Below are positions 1 through 11,850 of a stretch of 64,000 nucleotides of DNA, in pieces. Positions within the stretch are counted from its first letter, which is position 1, and each line of letters begins with the position of its first letter. Source of the DNA: Aquarana catesbeiana (lineage: Eukaryota; Chordata; Amphibia; Anura; Ranidae); assembly GCF_042186555.1 (NCBI RefSeq), contig NC_133327.1, positions 101,019,853-101,083,852 on the forward strand. The letters are read 5' to 3'. The notes under the pieces are model-generated. The model was not told the origin of the DNA, searched no databases, and was given only the letters and a program-made list of their open reading frames with translations. Both the position numbers and the translations under genes were made by a program.

Positions 1-1075
1 TGCATTAGGGAGCCATTCAAAATGAATAGCACCACAACACAGTACAAGGCAATAACATGCTGTTTTTCAAGCAGTGGAAGTGGTGAGCCAGCTTCAAAAC
101 TTAACTCACCAAAAAAGGCTCATGAATCATTTCTGGCAATGCTCCGCAATGCACATCAGTGTTTTTCCATGAACGCTGCAACAAATGTCCATTGACAATG
201 TGCATTGGGGTGCTAAGTTGACAAATATGTTTATCATCCCCTTGCACCATCTATCCAAAGGTGATGTCATAGGCCTCCCAGTAAGATATTGGGAATGTTT
301 AGGTTTTTACATCTCAAGGAAAAAGCAACTCCAGCACCGTCACGTCCTATAGTCTGGGAGTCAGAGTGCTTTATTAACAAGTTCAGATGTATATAAAACA
401 CATTAACCCTTCTGAGTATATCATTACAGGAACAGGAACTGAAACTAACTTGTACAGAGTACAGAAGATATAATAAATGTAACAACTGTAAATAGTGATA
501 TCAACAAGCCAAAGGTATGAACACCACATATTCCTCTTATAATACAAAAGAGTCTTGTCGTCACTATAAAAATGCAGACAACGATGTAAGGAATGATATC
601 ACAAAACAGTCCTTTGAGTACATCACATAATGCTTGGTCCACAAAGACGGCCTCCTGATTCTTGTGTATATACATCTTCACCTTGTAAAACAACCCATTC
701 AGCTTAAGATAGAAATGAAAGGCAAAACATTGGTGTACAGATAGATAGTACAGATTGTGCGCAGGTGATCACATTCCCTTTGTTCTCAGCTGCATAAGAA
801 CTGGGTGAGGAGAAACAGCAGCACACTGTCAGGTGTCACACTGATCCTTGTAGGAGAGCACACCGTGTTCCCTCAAAGCCAGAGAACTGACCAAGGTGTG
901 CTCTTATGTCTAGTGTGATCAGTTTTTTTTATAAATAGGAAAGCAGAGGGTCTGACAGGCATTTCACACAAACAAGGCAATACTAAGGGACTAAGAGAAC
1001 AGGATACTTTTTTCATAAAAGTACATTGTACAGCAGGCACATATCAGGAATATAAAATATTGGGTTTGCATACTC
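1..1075. other. Unassigned sequence with one dispersed-repeat copy
   Basis: No host gene is recognisable. A segment at about 330-500 resembles one at about 8775-8950 in the same orientation; both carry blocks such as TATAAAACACAT and TCTGAGTATATCAT. This marks a diverged dispersed repeat. A minus-strand reading frame at 445-693 is hydrophobic but resembles no family I know and shows no coding signature. Confidence 0.4.
330..500 (+). repeat. Dispersed repeat, copy 1 of a pair (other copy 8775-8950)
   Basis: The two copies share an ordered series of short identical blocks (GAGTGCTTT, GTTCAG, TATAAAACACAT, CTTCTGAGTATATCAT, GGAACAGGA) in direct orientation about 8.4 kb apart. Identity looks low by eye. 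The element class is unknown. Confidence 0.45.
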
Positions 1076-1863
1076 TTTAAAGAGGAGCTTCAGGCTCCTG
1101 TGTAAAAATTAAACTCAGCAGCTACAAAAACTATAGCTACTGACTGTTAATAAACAGCCACTCGTCCGTCCCATGATCCAGCGATGGGCTCACCCCAGCC
1201 ATTCTGACATCTCATCTTCTGTCTTCAGTGTCGGCATCTTAAGTGTGGGCACCCAGCTGTGACAGCTTACGGCTTACGGCTTCACAGCCGGGTGCTTACT
1301 GCCACATGTGGTAGTCATGCTGCACATTGTGAATGAAGATCCTGTAGTCTTCTGGGACCTGTCACGTGTCCCAGAAGACTGCAGGGGGGGGGGAATTATT
1401 TCCACTTCTGATCGCAAGCGAACGTTTGAGCAGGTAATTGTCAAAATCAGGTACCCCCCCCACAAAGTACCATTTCTGAAAGAGGAGGGAAGAAGCATTT
1501 TATTTATTTATTTCAGGTACTTATATAGCGCCGTCAATTTTCGCAGCGCTTTACATATACATTGTACATTCACATCAGTCCCTACCCTCAAGGAGTTTAC
1601 AATCTAAGGTCCTTAACTCACATTCATACAAACTAGGGACAATTTAGACAGGATCCAATTAACCTACCAGCATGTCTTTGGAGTGTGGGAGGAAACCCAC
1701 GCAGGCACAGGGAGAACATGCAAACTCCAGGCAGGTAGTGTCATGGTTGAGGATTTGAACCAGCGACCCTTCTTACTGCTAGGTGAAAGTGCTACCCACT
1801 ACACCACTGTGCCGCCCCAGCATTAAAACTGAACTTTCTCTTTTGGGTGGAGCTCCTCTTTCA
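1076..1863. mobile_element. Inverted-terminal repeat element, interrupted by a SINE
   Basis: The left end reads TTAAAGAGGAGCTTCAGG and the right end GTGGAGCTCCTCTTTCAG, an inverted pair. Inside are GGTCC-CAGAAGA-type blocks and a cagcagctac segment that recur at 45344-45779 and 52505-53095, so this is one of three family copies here. A tRNA-derived SINE is inserted at 1500-1818. There is no coding capacity. The TTAA at the left end hints at a TTAA-targeting element, but the right end has TTCA. Confidence 0.6.
1500..1818 (-). mobile_element. tRNA-derived SINE with L2/MIR-like tail
   Basis: Read on the minus strand, the element starts with a tRNA-like head. It has an A-box-like TGGTGTAGTGGG and a perfect RNA polymerase III B box, GGTTCAAATCC (1751-1761). 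The 3' part contains AGATTGTAAACTCCTTGAGG, the motif shared by L2 and MIR tails, then GCGCTATATAAGTACC and an (AAAT)n tail. Six-base AGCATT copies at 1494-1499 and 1819-1824 are the probable target duplication. SINEs of this design are thought to be mobilised by the L2-clade LINE whose tail they share. The element sits inside an older inverted-repeat element. Confidence 0.8.
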
Positions 1864-2114
1864 GTACTGTATGTCTAGGCAGTTTGGGTTCCTGGTCTCT
1901 AGTTTGGTTGTTTTCAGTAGAAATAGGAAAATTTCCTTCAAATTAAAAAAGTTGGATTGTTCCGCATTAAGCCAGGGTTCTTAAATCTAACTAGAAATAT
2001 AGACGTAAAGTGTGTAAGCAGGCGCTTCCATAAGGGTTCTGAAGGGTAACAGTTTTATTTTGCTATGTTCATGCCCTAAGGTTAACTAGGTCAACCATGT
2101 TGCAAATTGTTACT

Positions 2115-2784
2115 GGGGTTGATTTACTAAAACTGGAGAGTGCAAGATCTGCATAGAAACCAATGAGCTTCCAGTTTTTTTTTTTTTTGTTAAAGCTTAA
2201 AGTGATTGTAAACTTTCGATTTTTTTTTTTCAATAAAAATAACAAACATGTCTATACTTACCTGCTCTGTGCAATGGTTTTGCACAGAGCAGCCCTGATC
2301 CTCCTCGTCTGGGGTCCCCACTGGCGCTTCTGGCTTCTCCTCTTTATCGGGTGCCCAAACGGAAAGCCGTTTTCCATGGGGGCACCCATGCGGGCTTGCT
2401 CCCAAGTTCTGCTGCTGCATCTATTGACACAGACAGCGGGACTTGCCCCCACCCCGTGCTCCCGTGTCACAGCGTTTGGTTGACAGCGATGGGGGCCAAT
2501 GGCTCCTGCTACTATTAATCTGTCCAATGAGGAGAGAGACATCGGCTGGAGCCGCTGCGCTCGTGCACATCGTTGGATTGGATCGGGCTCAGGTAAGAAA
2601 AAGGGGGTGTATGGGGGGGGAGCTGCAGCACAGAAGGTTTTCCCCAATGCAAATAATGCATTAGAGGGAAAAACCTTAAGGGAGTACAACCAGTTTAATT
2701 GAACAGGCTGACGTTAGAAACTGATTGGTTATGATGCACAGCTGCACCAGGTTATGCACTCTCCAGTTTTAGTAACTCAACCCC
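2115..2784. mobile_element. Hairpin MITE (GATTTACTAAAACTGGAGAG ends), interrupted copy
   Basis: The left arm begins GGGGTTGATTTACTAAAACT and the right arm ends with its inverse, AGTTTTAGTAACTCAACCCC. Uninterrupted copies lie at 11191-11348 and 53811-53974. Here the two halves (2115-2200 and 2695-2784) are separated by a 494-bp element inserted at a TTAA. The family is non-coding. Confidence 0.8.
2201..2694. mobile_element. TTAA-flanked nonautonomous element nested in a MITE
   Basis: TTAA stands at both ends (2197-2200 and 2695-2698). The uninterrupted MITE at 53811-53974 reads AAGCTTAATTGAA across the same point, which is exactly what remains here if the insert and one TTAA are removed. Ends are weakly inverted (AGTGATTGTAAAC against ACTGGTTGTACTC read inward). 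A relative in opposite orientation lies at 31083-31543, sharing the AACAAACATG and TACTTACCT blocks and a GC-rich centre. Exact TTAA duplication is the hallmark of piggyBac-type transposition. No transposase is present. Confidence 0.75.
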
Positions 2785-5700
2785 ACTATGTCTAAACATT
2801 GCACTGTGTCCTCAGGTTGACACATTGAGCTTGTGGTGTCTGAGAAGGAAGGGTTAACACTGCTGGCCAGGTTTTCCTGCTCTTTTCAGAAGGTTACCTC
2901 ACCCTGCAGGTTATATCATATAAATATGGGCTCATTAGTACCCTGGAAGTCGATTCGGGGGAAGTCTGCCAAAATGTAGCTGTTAGAGTGAATCACTCCT
3001 TGGGGTGGGGGTGGCAGGAGCCCAGGTGGGCTTCCCAGTGGGGTCTGAAGCGCGTGGATATCTATGGATAGCTGCTAGTATGCTTTGTGAGGATATTTAC
3101 CAAATCATAGACTTTAAGGGATTGCATGCTACCTCTTCTGGATTACTGCCTATTGTGGACTCGTACCTTGAAAAGGACTCTTTATGGATATAGCCATCTA
3201 CCTAAGGTATGACCACAGGTATGATCGCTTCATGGGGCACTAGAGAGCTTTTGCATAGGAAAGTGTGTGGAAGATGTCTTTGTGAACTGTTACTTGTAAC
3301 TATGTCAGCAAATGATCTTTATTTGTTCATCTAAACTGCCTGGTCTGAAGCCCCTAAAGGGGTGCATGCATGACATATCTAAATAATGTGGCTTACAACA
3401 AGGGGAGTGAAGTTAGAGAAGATAGAGTACAGAGGTCTAATGAGCAGAATGCTGTCCAGAGGAAGCAAGAGTGCTGTTGCTAACGAATACCGTATTTATG
3501 TCACTTGCTAATGCAATCAATGACCCAGGAAATGGGTGACATGGCAACCATGATGGCTATTCTGGTTGTAAAGGGCTGTTATGCTTGTCCCCTTCACTAG
3601 CAGCTGGTTCACTACTCACTGGGACTGACTCCATGGCACAGAGTGCCCAGGGATCCAGCCTGGAGTCACAGGAGAGAGATATAGAGGAGGCACTGGGAAG
3701 CAGAACAAACATGGAGTTATGGAGAGCATGCTTTCTGTTTCCAATAGTGACCTATAGAACATGCCACTGGGTGTGAAGTGACAGAACTGCTGAGCTGGTG
3801 GAGACCGATACATGTTCCGTGGTACCAGCTCAGAAATGCTGCACATCGGGAGGGAGAGGTTCTCTCTAACAGAAGTTGTGTCTGAAGTTTGCCAAAAGCA
3901 AAGTAAAAAAACACGCAACCCACAAAATGCCAAAATGTCCCATAAGCCCCATGTAGTGCAGCCAATTGAAATCAACAGGCTGCCATATGCGTGTCACAGG
4001 AAAAACGAGCCACAAAATGTGCGCTCCCTCTATGCTAGATGTGAATGGGGCCTGAAAGTGAAATTGGTGCATTAACACAAGAACAGCGAGGCTCCATTCA
4101 CATCTGTGCGTTTTCTTGCATTTCAGAAATGTGATGCACCAGTTATCACATTTAAAAACGCACCAAGCTCCGCTTTAAAAAAAAGTTCTGAAGCTTCTTT
4201 GGGGCAGTTGTTGCGTGTAGGGCAGCCCATTCAGATGGATGGGCTGCCCTATGTGTGATGAGTGAAAATGTTCCAAAACGCCTTCCCCCCTCGCTAAAAA
4301 AATAAATAAATGCATGTAGGAATGCGAATTTCCACTATGCAGAGATGTGTTTGACAGCTTAGTGTTTCTGTCCACTTCCTCCTATGTACTTGTATAAAGA
4401 TGGCCATACACTATGCAATCTGATTGTATATTGTGTATTTAATGAGATGGGTGATCATTGATTGATTGCATTTCATTTAAAAATGTGCAGCTGGGAATGG
4501 GTGGGTAGGTAGGAGGTGGATGATGCAGGGTGTGTGCTAATGAGGTCAGCTGGTCAACTCCTTCTTGTGTCATGACCTAAAGCCTGACCAGAAAGTAAGG
4601 CAAAACGAATGGATACATTTGGAAACATAGATGAGGAGCAATGAAGTAAGTGTCTGTAGATTTAATGGGAAACTTTGATATTTTTGCAAACAAAAGTACA
4701 TGAATGCTGTATTGGTACATAGGGGAGCTGGAATTTAGAAGAAAAAAAAAGTGAACAAAGGTGAACTTTTCCTTTAATTCCCTTGTACTCTGTTTCCAGT
4801 ATGCATATGCACTGTATCTGTGTCTCTGCCTTCAGCAGTTAAAAGCCAGTTTTTCCCCCTCTTCCTCACATCCGCCTTTCATCTGCTGGAGGGAGAGACA
4901 CAGACACAGTGCATCGTTCTATAATTGTCCTCCCATCCTGCCATACCAATCAATTTCCCTGTGCTGCCCACATCTGATTCCCCCTGTGTGCCGAGCCCCC
5001 CCCCCCCTCGTCTCCCTGCAGCGTCGCCGGCTTCCCTCTGGAGAGTGGGGGAAGGGCCCAGTAAATATGTAATTTATTGGCCCTTCTTTTTATGTTTTGG
5101 ACACAGTGAGTGATTGGTACAGGTCGCTCCTGTGTCCATTCATAACTGAGCATAGTAAACTGTGTTTATTATGCTTCAGTTTGTGAATGACCAGGAGCCT
5201 CTGTCTGCTGTTCATTCTTCTTCAGTGTAGCTTAGGCTGCTGAAAAAGGAATTGAAATGTCCTCAATTCCTATCTCTGTCGCAAAGGTGAGATTTTAGGG
5301 GTCTGTATAGACCCCTGATATTTCATCAAAATCCCATCTCCCTTAACAGCGTTGTAAAAACCTAAAATTAAAAAATAAATAAAAATAAAAATAATTTTTT
5401 TAAATTTCCAAAAAATAAATATTTTTTATTTTATTTTTGTAATTCAGGGCGGGGGCCTGTCGGGTAAGCTGTACGGGCCCCGTGATCTCTAACGGCAGCC
5501 CTGTGCATATGCCTTATTTTAATCTTGTTGATTAACAAGCAACTGATTATTTCAGAGGCCCTGCACTTTGTTGGAGTAAGTTTAGTATGCATTTGTCTGC
5601 CATGTAGTAGTTCGGCTAGTGATATTTGTGCAGTTGCATGTCTAGCCAAAAAAAAATAAGAATTACAGTCTAAAGAACTTCTTTAAAGCTGCTATTGAAT

Positions 5701-6236
5701 TTCTCAATCTCTCCATTTGCCTGGGGGTAATAAAATTAGGATTTTCTTTGCATAGTATTTTTCTTTCTCTCAAAGATGCTATAAATTGTACTATGGCATT
5801 GCCATTATGCTGTCCACGTTGCCAGAATTTATTTCATTCTACACCCAAAGAAATTCTTTGATGCTGTAAGAGCTGTATCATAAGTGTCATCTGCTGCTGG
5901 TAGAGAAAAGGAAATACGCCATCCTCCTGCTCCCAGCCAGCAAATAAGAAAAGCATGTTTTCTAGCAACTACCAAAAACCATTTGTTATCAAGGACTTTA
6001 CTGGTACCAAAAAGAGAAAGGGTCACACAAAATTTATAAAAAATACATTTATTACAAAATCCAATAAAATTATTTTTAAAAACATTGAAAAATATTCTTA
6101 TATGCGACATAAGCCATATGCATAGACACTAAGAGATTGTCTTTGCTGTATGATCCAAGAGGTCAGCATTTCAAAATAACCAGCTTCCTCAGGACCTTCT
6201 TAGAGAGAAATGGCCTACTTAAAAGAGAAACAAATA
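2785..6236. other. Intergenic sequence with diverged repeat fragments
   Basis: No gene or RNA is recognisable. About 3930-4190 holds an element-like stretch with the phrase 'ttgaaatcaacaggctgcc' and A-rich hexamer runs. About 4395-4460 begins GGCCATACAC and resembles starts at 20608 and 54783. About 4740-5330 contains C-rich low-complexity sequence (4980-5010) and an AT-only run (5355-5445). Reading frames here are short and show no family resemblance. Confidence 0.4.
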
Positions 6237-7851
6237 CAGTTGCAATAAAAAGTATGTGAACCCTTTTGGAATGATATGGATTTCTGCACAAATTGGTCAT
6301 AAAATGTGATCTGATCTTCATCTAAGTCACAACAGCAGACAATCACAGTCTGCTTAAACTAATACCACACAAAGAATTAAATGTTACCATGTTTTTATTG
6401 AACACACCATGTAAACATTCACAGTGGAAAAAGTATGTGAACCCTTGGATTTAATAACTGGTTGAACCTCCTTTGGCAGCAATAACTTCAACCAAACGTT
6501 TCCTGTAGTTGCAGATCAGACGTGCACAACGGTCAGGAGTAATTCTTGACCATTCCTCTTTAAAGAACTGTTTCAGTTTAGCAATATTCTTGGGATGTCT
6601 GGTGTGAATCGCTTTCTTGAGGTCATGTCACAGCATCTCAATCGGGTTGAGGTCAGGACTTTGACTGGGCCACTCCAGAAGGCGTATTTTCTTCTGTTTA
6701 AGCCATTCTGTTGTTGATTTACTTCTATGCTTTGGGTCGTTGTCCTGTTGCAACACCCATCTTCTGTTGAACTTCAGCTGGTGGACAGATGGCCTTAAGT
6801 TCTCCTGCAAAATGTCTTGATAAAGTTGGGAATTCATTTTTCCTTCGATGATAGCAATCCATCCAGGCCCTGACACAGCAAAGCAGCTCCAAACCATGAT
6901 GCCCCCACTACCATACTTCACAGTTGGGATGAGGTTTTGATGTTGGTGTGCTGTGCCTCTTTTTCTCCACACATAGTGTTGTGTGTTTCTTCCGAACAAC
7001 TCAACTTTGGTCTCATCTGTCCACAGAATATTTTGTCAGTACTGCTGTGGAACATCCAGGTGCTCTTGTGCAAACTGTAAACGTGCAGCAATGTTTTTTT
7101 TGGACAGCAGTGGCTTCCTCTGTGGTATCCTCCCATGAAATCCATTCTTGTTTAGTGTTTTACGTATCGTAGATTGGCTAACAGGGATGTTAGCATATGC
7201 CAGAGACTTTTGCAAGTCTTTAGCTGACACTCTAGGATTCTTCTTCACCTCATTGAGCAGTCTGCGCTGTGCTCTTGCAGTCATCTTTACAGGATGCCCA
7301 CTCCTAGGGAGAGTAGCAGCAGTGCTGAACTTTCTCCATTTATAGACAATTTGTCTTACTGTGGACTGATGAACAGCAAGGCTTTTGGAGATACGTTTAT
7401 AACCCTTTCCAGCTTTATGCAAGTCAACAATTCTTAATCATAGGTCTTCTGAGAGCTCTTTTGTGCGAGGCATCATTCACATCAGGCAATGCTTCTTGTG
7501 AAAAGCAAACCCAGAACAGGTGTGTGTTTTTTATAGGGCAGGGCAGCTGTAACCAACACCTCCAATCTCATCTCATTGATTGGACTCCAGTTGGCTGAGA
7601 CCTCACTCCAATTAGCTCTTGGAAATCTCATTTCTAGGGGTTCACATACTTTTTCCACCTGCACTGTGAATGTTTACATGGTGTGTTTAATAAAAACATG
7701 GTAACATTTAATTCTTTGTGTGTTATTAGTTTAAGCAGACTGTGATTGTCTATTGTTGTGACTTAGATGAAGATCAGATCACATTTTATGACCAATTTGT
7801 GCAGAAATCCATATCATTCCAAAAGGGTTCACATACTTATTATTGCAACTG
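6237..7851 (-). mobile_element. Tc1/mariner element with about 215-bp inverted repeats (IR/DR type)
   Basis: The element starts CAGTTGCAATA after a TA (6235-6236) and ends TATTGCAACTG before a TA (7852-7853), giving the TA duplication typical of Tc1/mariner and a length of 1615 bp. The terminal inverted repeats extend about 215 bp, with a similar direct repeat at the outer and inner ends of each (AAAAAGTATGTGAACCCTT types at about 6248 and 6429, and the mirror copies on the right). This is the IR/DR arrangement known from Sleeping Beauty-like elements. The enclosed transposase is in frame end to end but has three stop codons. Confidence 0.95.
6451..7473 (-). pseudogene. Tc1-like transposase, 340 codons, three in-frame stops
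   Basis: The start ATG is 7473-7471 (Met-Pro-Arg-Thr-Lys) and the stop is 6453-6451, 1023 bp with no frameshift. This is the usual Tc1 transposase length. The N-terminal third is the paired-like helix-turn-helix DNA-binding region (for example KGYKRISKSLAVHQSTVRQI) ending in a basic linker. The DDE catalytic domain follows, with the three acidic residues in WTDET, QQDNDPKH and NPIE. Breaks are a TGA at codon 12 (7440-7438, probably from CGA by CpG decay), a TGA right after the DVPQQY motif at about 7036, and a TGA right after NPIEML at about 6628; both latter sites are Trp in relatives. A transposase would bind the terminal repeats and cut and paste the element. The gene cannot make full-length protein. 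Confidence 0.93.
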
Positions 7852-8774
7852 TATGTATATAAGCAGCCTATCAGATAATGCACAATCCAAATATAAATTA
7901 CTAAGAACAACATGTCACCCTTATGCATCACATTCAGAGTCTAACTTTCAGATAGTGACAGGATATGCTGTGTGGATATATCCTTTACTTCAAATTGTAA
8001 TAAACAATTATTAATTTTATAAATAGGTGGGCCTTATGGCAAAAAAATCTATGGGCAACAGAAAATAGAGAGCCAATTAAATACCAAGTATCACATGGGA
8101 TAGAAGGAAATGTGTTACCATAAACAAACATTACTCACTTTCAATGGGAGTCGTCACACAGCCCTTCAGGATAAGAAGATACCACATGAGTGTTATGTTG
8201 TTAATCTCTATCCATAGTTAGAACCAGTCCTCAATATCAGCCATAATCACAATAGGTTCAGAACCAGCAATAACAAATAATGGCATGAGGCTATATAGTG
8301 TCTTAGTAAGAGGGTAAAGTCCCAGCCATGGGTACACTTGGGTGTATAAACCATTACCTGCAAGTCTTGCATATGTCCAAATTCTCCCATGAAAACCTCT
8401 GCAGCAGAGGTAGGAGGGGGAGGAAGAGACAGCCAGGAGGATGGCAGGGGGGGAAAAAGCAAAAATCCAAAGTGTTTGCTCTTTCAGCAATGTAGATCTG
8501 GCAAGGGGGCTCAGCCGACAAAAATCTAAAAACCATGAAATGCATCAATATATCCAACTCATCACAGGGAGAAAGCAGTATAATCCTTTCTATCCTTAAC
8601 TCAATCATGTTTTCTAGCAATAGGTAAGTCCTCCTGATTAGTCCTCTGATTAGTTCCAAGTATGCGATTCCTAAACATACAAATTCAAGCAGTTAAAGGC
8701 AGTGCAAACTCACCAGGGTGTGGAAGAAAAGGTGCAGGCTGCTGTAGAGCTAGAAAGACATTCTCGTCACCAAT
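7852..8774. other. Unassigned AT-rich sequence
   Basis: No gene, RNA or clear repeat is visible. Minus-strand open frames of 71-101 codons at 8218-8659 overlap one another in different frames and have no recognisable motifs. Confidence 0.35.
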
Positions 8775-8950
8775 CTTGTTGTGTCCTCTAGTCTTGGAGG
8801 CAGAGTAGTTGTAGAGTGCTTTCTTAACATGTTCAGGTATCTATAAAACACATGCAGTCTTCTGAGTATATCATAAAAGGAACAGGATCTAAAACCTATT
8901 ACGAAGTATGGAAAGTATTATACATGCAACAATAATCATTAGAGATGAAC
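8775..8950 (+). repeat. Dispersed repeat, copy 2 of a pair (other copy 330-500)
   Basis: This copy matches the 330-500 copy block by block in the same orientation, with several small insertions and deletions. No terminal repeat or target duplication is visible. Confidence 0.45.
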
Positions 8951-10842
8951 TTATGTTTGGTCCAAATCCATGTTTGACTGAATCTGGAAGGAAGTTATCG
9001 CTACTAGCCCACTAGCCCAATGAGCTGTAGCCAGGGCATTCTCCAACCCATAGTCATATGTATACAAGGGGGTGGGGATGCCCATGACATTATTGACCTA
9101 ATATGGCCACAAGAAAACAAGCATCTCGGCCCCTTTTGTGTACATCGGGTATCTGGTTGGGTCAGCAGTGACAGTTTCCTTTGCGGGTTCTGCGGAACGT
9201 GGCTTTGGACCAAATCCAAGCTACCTCATCCCTAATAGAGACATATACAGGCCAGCGCTATGAAAACCACAAGCACTGTGTAGATGTGTCTTCTCATGAG
9301 ATTTGTGAACCTCGGTTTTTCAAGGATTACACTGTAATTACACTTTCACCTATGCACCATGGCACCATGGTTGTTAGTTAGGTAAGGTTATTCTCTAACT
9401 TTTCTCCTAATCTGTTATTTTTTTAGTGGCATTTTACTTGTGGGGGTGGGGGGGGGTGTCTCACTACTAATCAGACCTTGCATTTTGATGCAAGGTTCCT
9501 CTAAGGAAAGTGCATGGATCCATTTCCCTATTCATAATAGGCACAATGCTCAAGATCAGGAGATTTCAGCTTAGAGTATTTGGGGAAGCTTAAAGTGGAA
9601 CTAAACTGCATTAGAGCACAAGCTTAAAACACTATTTAATTCACCCATCCTTCCACGTCTCCACACTTTATTATGTTGAGAAAACACTTTGAAAAATACC
9701 CTCCTAGCATTTCTAGCCACGGCCATCTTGAGTAAGGCCAGATTTTTCCTGTAGCATTTACTTCCTGGAATCCATCTGCCCTTCACTCAGGCATGAAGGC
9801 AGGAGGGTGTGCTTAGCTGAGAAAGCCCCCTCTCCCCTCCTTCATAAAAAATATATCTATAAGGACTCCAGTAATGTACAACATAATTTTGGCCTAGGTC
9901 AGAAACCCGGAAGCAACTGAAAAAATGTAAAAAAAACAAGTTTAAAACAAGTAAATATAGTATATCTTTCTATTAACTGATACTAGCAGCATAAGAATAG
10001 ATAAAATAGATAAAAATAGTTTGTGGTGCAGTAGTCATAGTAGCCTTATAAGAAAATGGAGTCTATGACCTAGAAAAATAACTTCTGTGCCTCTTTAATG
10101 AAACAGTACTTAGAGCTTATATAGAAAAAAAATGTAAAATTCTTGTACGTAATTGTCTTTTTTCTGGTTCTTAAGCTTTTGCATGTATCGTTTATTTTTT
10201 GCTGTACTAAAATGAAGACTGGCCTCGTCATCATGCCAACATACTGGACTGGAGCAGCATTGCTAATAAACAACAGCTGCAATGGGCAATCTGGCTCTTG
10301 TGCGGAATTAAATTTAAGGTGTATCTGGCACAACTTCCGGCAAATGTCTTGACCGGCTCTTTCCCACATGTGTGGGATTATGAGAGATATCTGACAGAAT
10401 CTGCTCAAAAAGCTGTTAAATTTGCAGTTGCACCTGGTCTGCAGATTGCAAAATAGGTTATATTTTCCCCCTTTCCTTTTATTGTGTTGTGCTGTCATGT
10501 GGATTAAAGTATTTCTTTTTACTAATATCCATGTTCAGAAAAGTGCAGAAAACATCAAAATAATAGAGCACAAAAAAATGAAAAAGCAGATGTATTTCCC
10601 TTTCAGATACACGAACAGATGGACATTTTGGCAGGGAAAATAGTTTAAACTGACCCTCAGCAATGGGCTTTGCAATGACAGTCTGTCACACTGACTTCAC
10701 AGTGTCAGTCTGGACTACTTCTGCTGCTTCCTATAAAACTTTCCATACAGAAACTTTACAAACTCATTTTTACCGTACTTTAATATAAAAATAAAAGAAA
10801 ATGGTATTACAGATCATTTAACTCAAAATATAAAAAAAAAAA
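8951..10842. other. Unassigned intergenic sequence
   Basis: A short G run lies at 9437-9463. The stretch from about 9590 (CTTAAAGTGGAACTAAACTG) to about 9880 has the beginning of a TTAA-type repeat element, but I cannot define its other end. A frame at 10070-10498 (minus) is lysine- and phenylalanine-rich with no known motif. No host gene is supported. Confidence 0.35.
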
Positions 10843-10996
<154 letters not shown>

Positions 10997-11190
10997 CATA
11001 GTATCTAGTCTTAATATTTAATTTAAAATGTGCTTTGTAAAGCTGGACTATGTTACCTATTTATTTATATTCTAATAATTGTAATTGCATTCTTAAAGGA
11101 TTACTTTTTATAACATTGCAAGGATAAAACAAGAAAAGTGTTTATTGGAAAATAGTAAATTAATTTACTACTATATTTGTGTAAAAGCAT

Positions 11191-11348
11191 TGGGGCTGAT
11201 TTACTAAAATTGGAGAATGCAAAATGAGGTGCAGCTCTGCATAGAAACCAATCAGCTTACAGGTTTTTGTCAATGCTGAAGTTAGAAACTGATTGGCTAC
11301 CATACACAGCTGTACCAGATTTCTCTCCAGTTTTAGTAAATCAACCCA
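11191..11348. mobile_element. Hairpin MITE (GATTTACTAAAA ends), complete copy
   Basis: The ends GGGGCTGATTTACTAAAATT and AGTTTTAGTAAATCAACCC are inverted. The centre contains paired CTGCATAGAAACCAATCAGC and CTGATTGGCTACCATACACA blocks, so most of the 158 bp folds on itself. It is in the same family as 2115-2784 and 53811-53974. Confidence 0.85.
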
Positions 11349-11850
11349 ACAAGGTCTCAGGGCATCACGCTTGTTTTCAGCCCAAACCCACAAACCATTC
11401 ATGTGTATGGATGCCGGTCCTAGACATATAGTATCCTCTACATGTTCCTGGTCACTGCACACATTAACCCCTTACACCTAATGTAACCTCACATAGGCCT
11501 ACAGTATGTTTTACTCATGGTCCAGATAGAAGCTCCAGAAGTCCAACTGATCACCCGGGGCCCTTGAGACACAAGGGTCTGGCCCACTTGACACATGATA
11601 CATGAGGGGGTTTTCTTTCATCGCCATTAAAAGCACATAACTCTGTACCCCAGGCACTGGCTGTACTTAACACATCACTCTCAGTAGGTCATCAGATAGA
11701 GGATCCTGTCTGATGACTCCTCCCACATTATAACGGGACACCCCAATGCCACTAGTCCCCCTCTGGAAAAAGCTAACACTTGCTGTTCTCTGATTTCCGC
11801 CTCTCTAATTTTCCTGCTCCTATAAATACACGTCCGTTTGCGTCATAACC
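11349..11850. other. Unassigned sequence
   Basis: No gene, RNA or defined repeat is visible apart from the flanks of neighbouring elements. Confidence 0.3.

Noticed and set aside
445..693. A small hydrophobic minus-strand protein with several possible membrane segments.
   Set aside because: T-rich sequence read on this strand gives hydrophobic residues by chance; no homology, splice or conservation argument is available.
330..8950. The two similar segments 8.4 kb apart as LTRs of one retrotransposon.
   Set aside because: Identity is too low for paired LTRs. There are no TG...CA ends or target duplication, and the DNA between contains independent elements but no gag-pol remnants.
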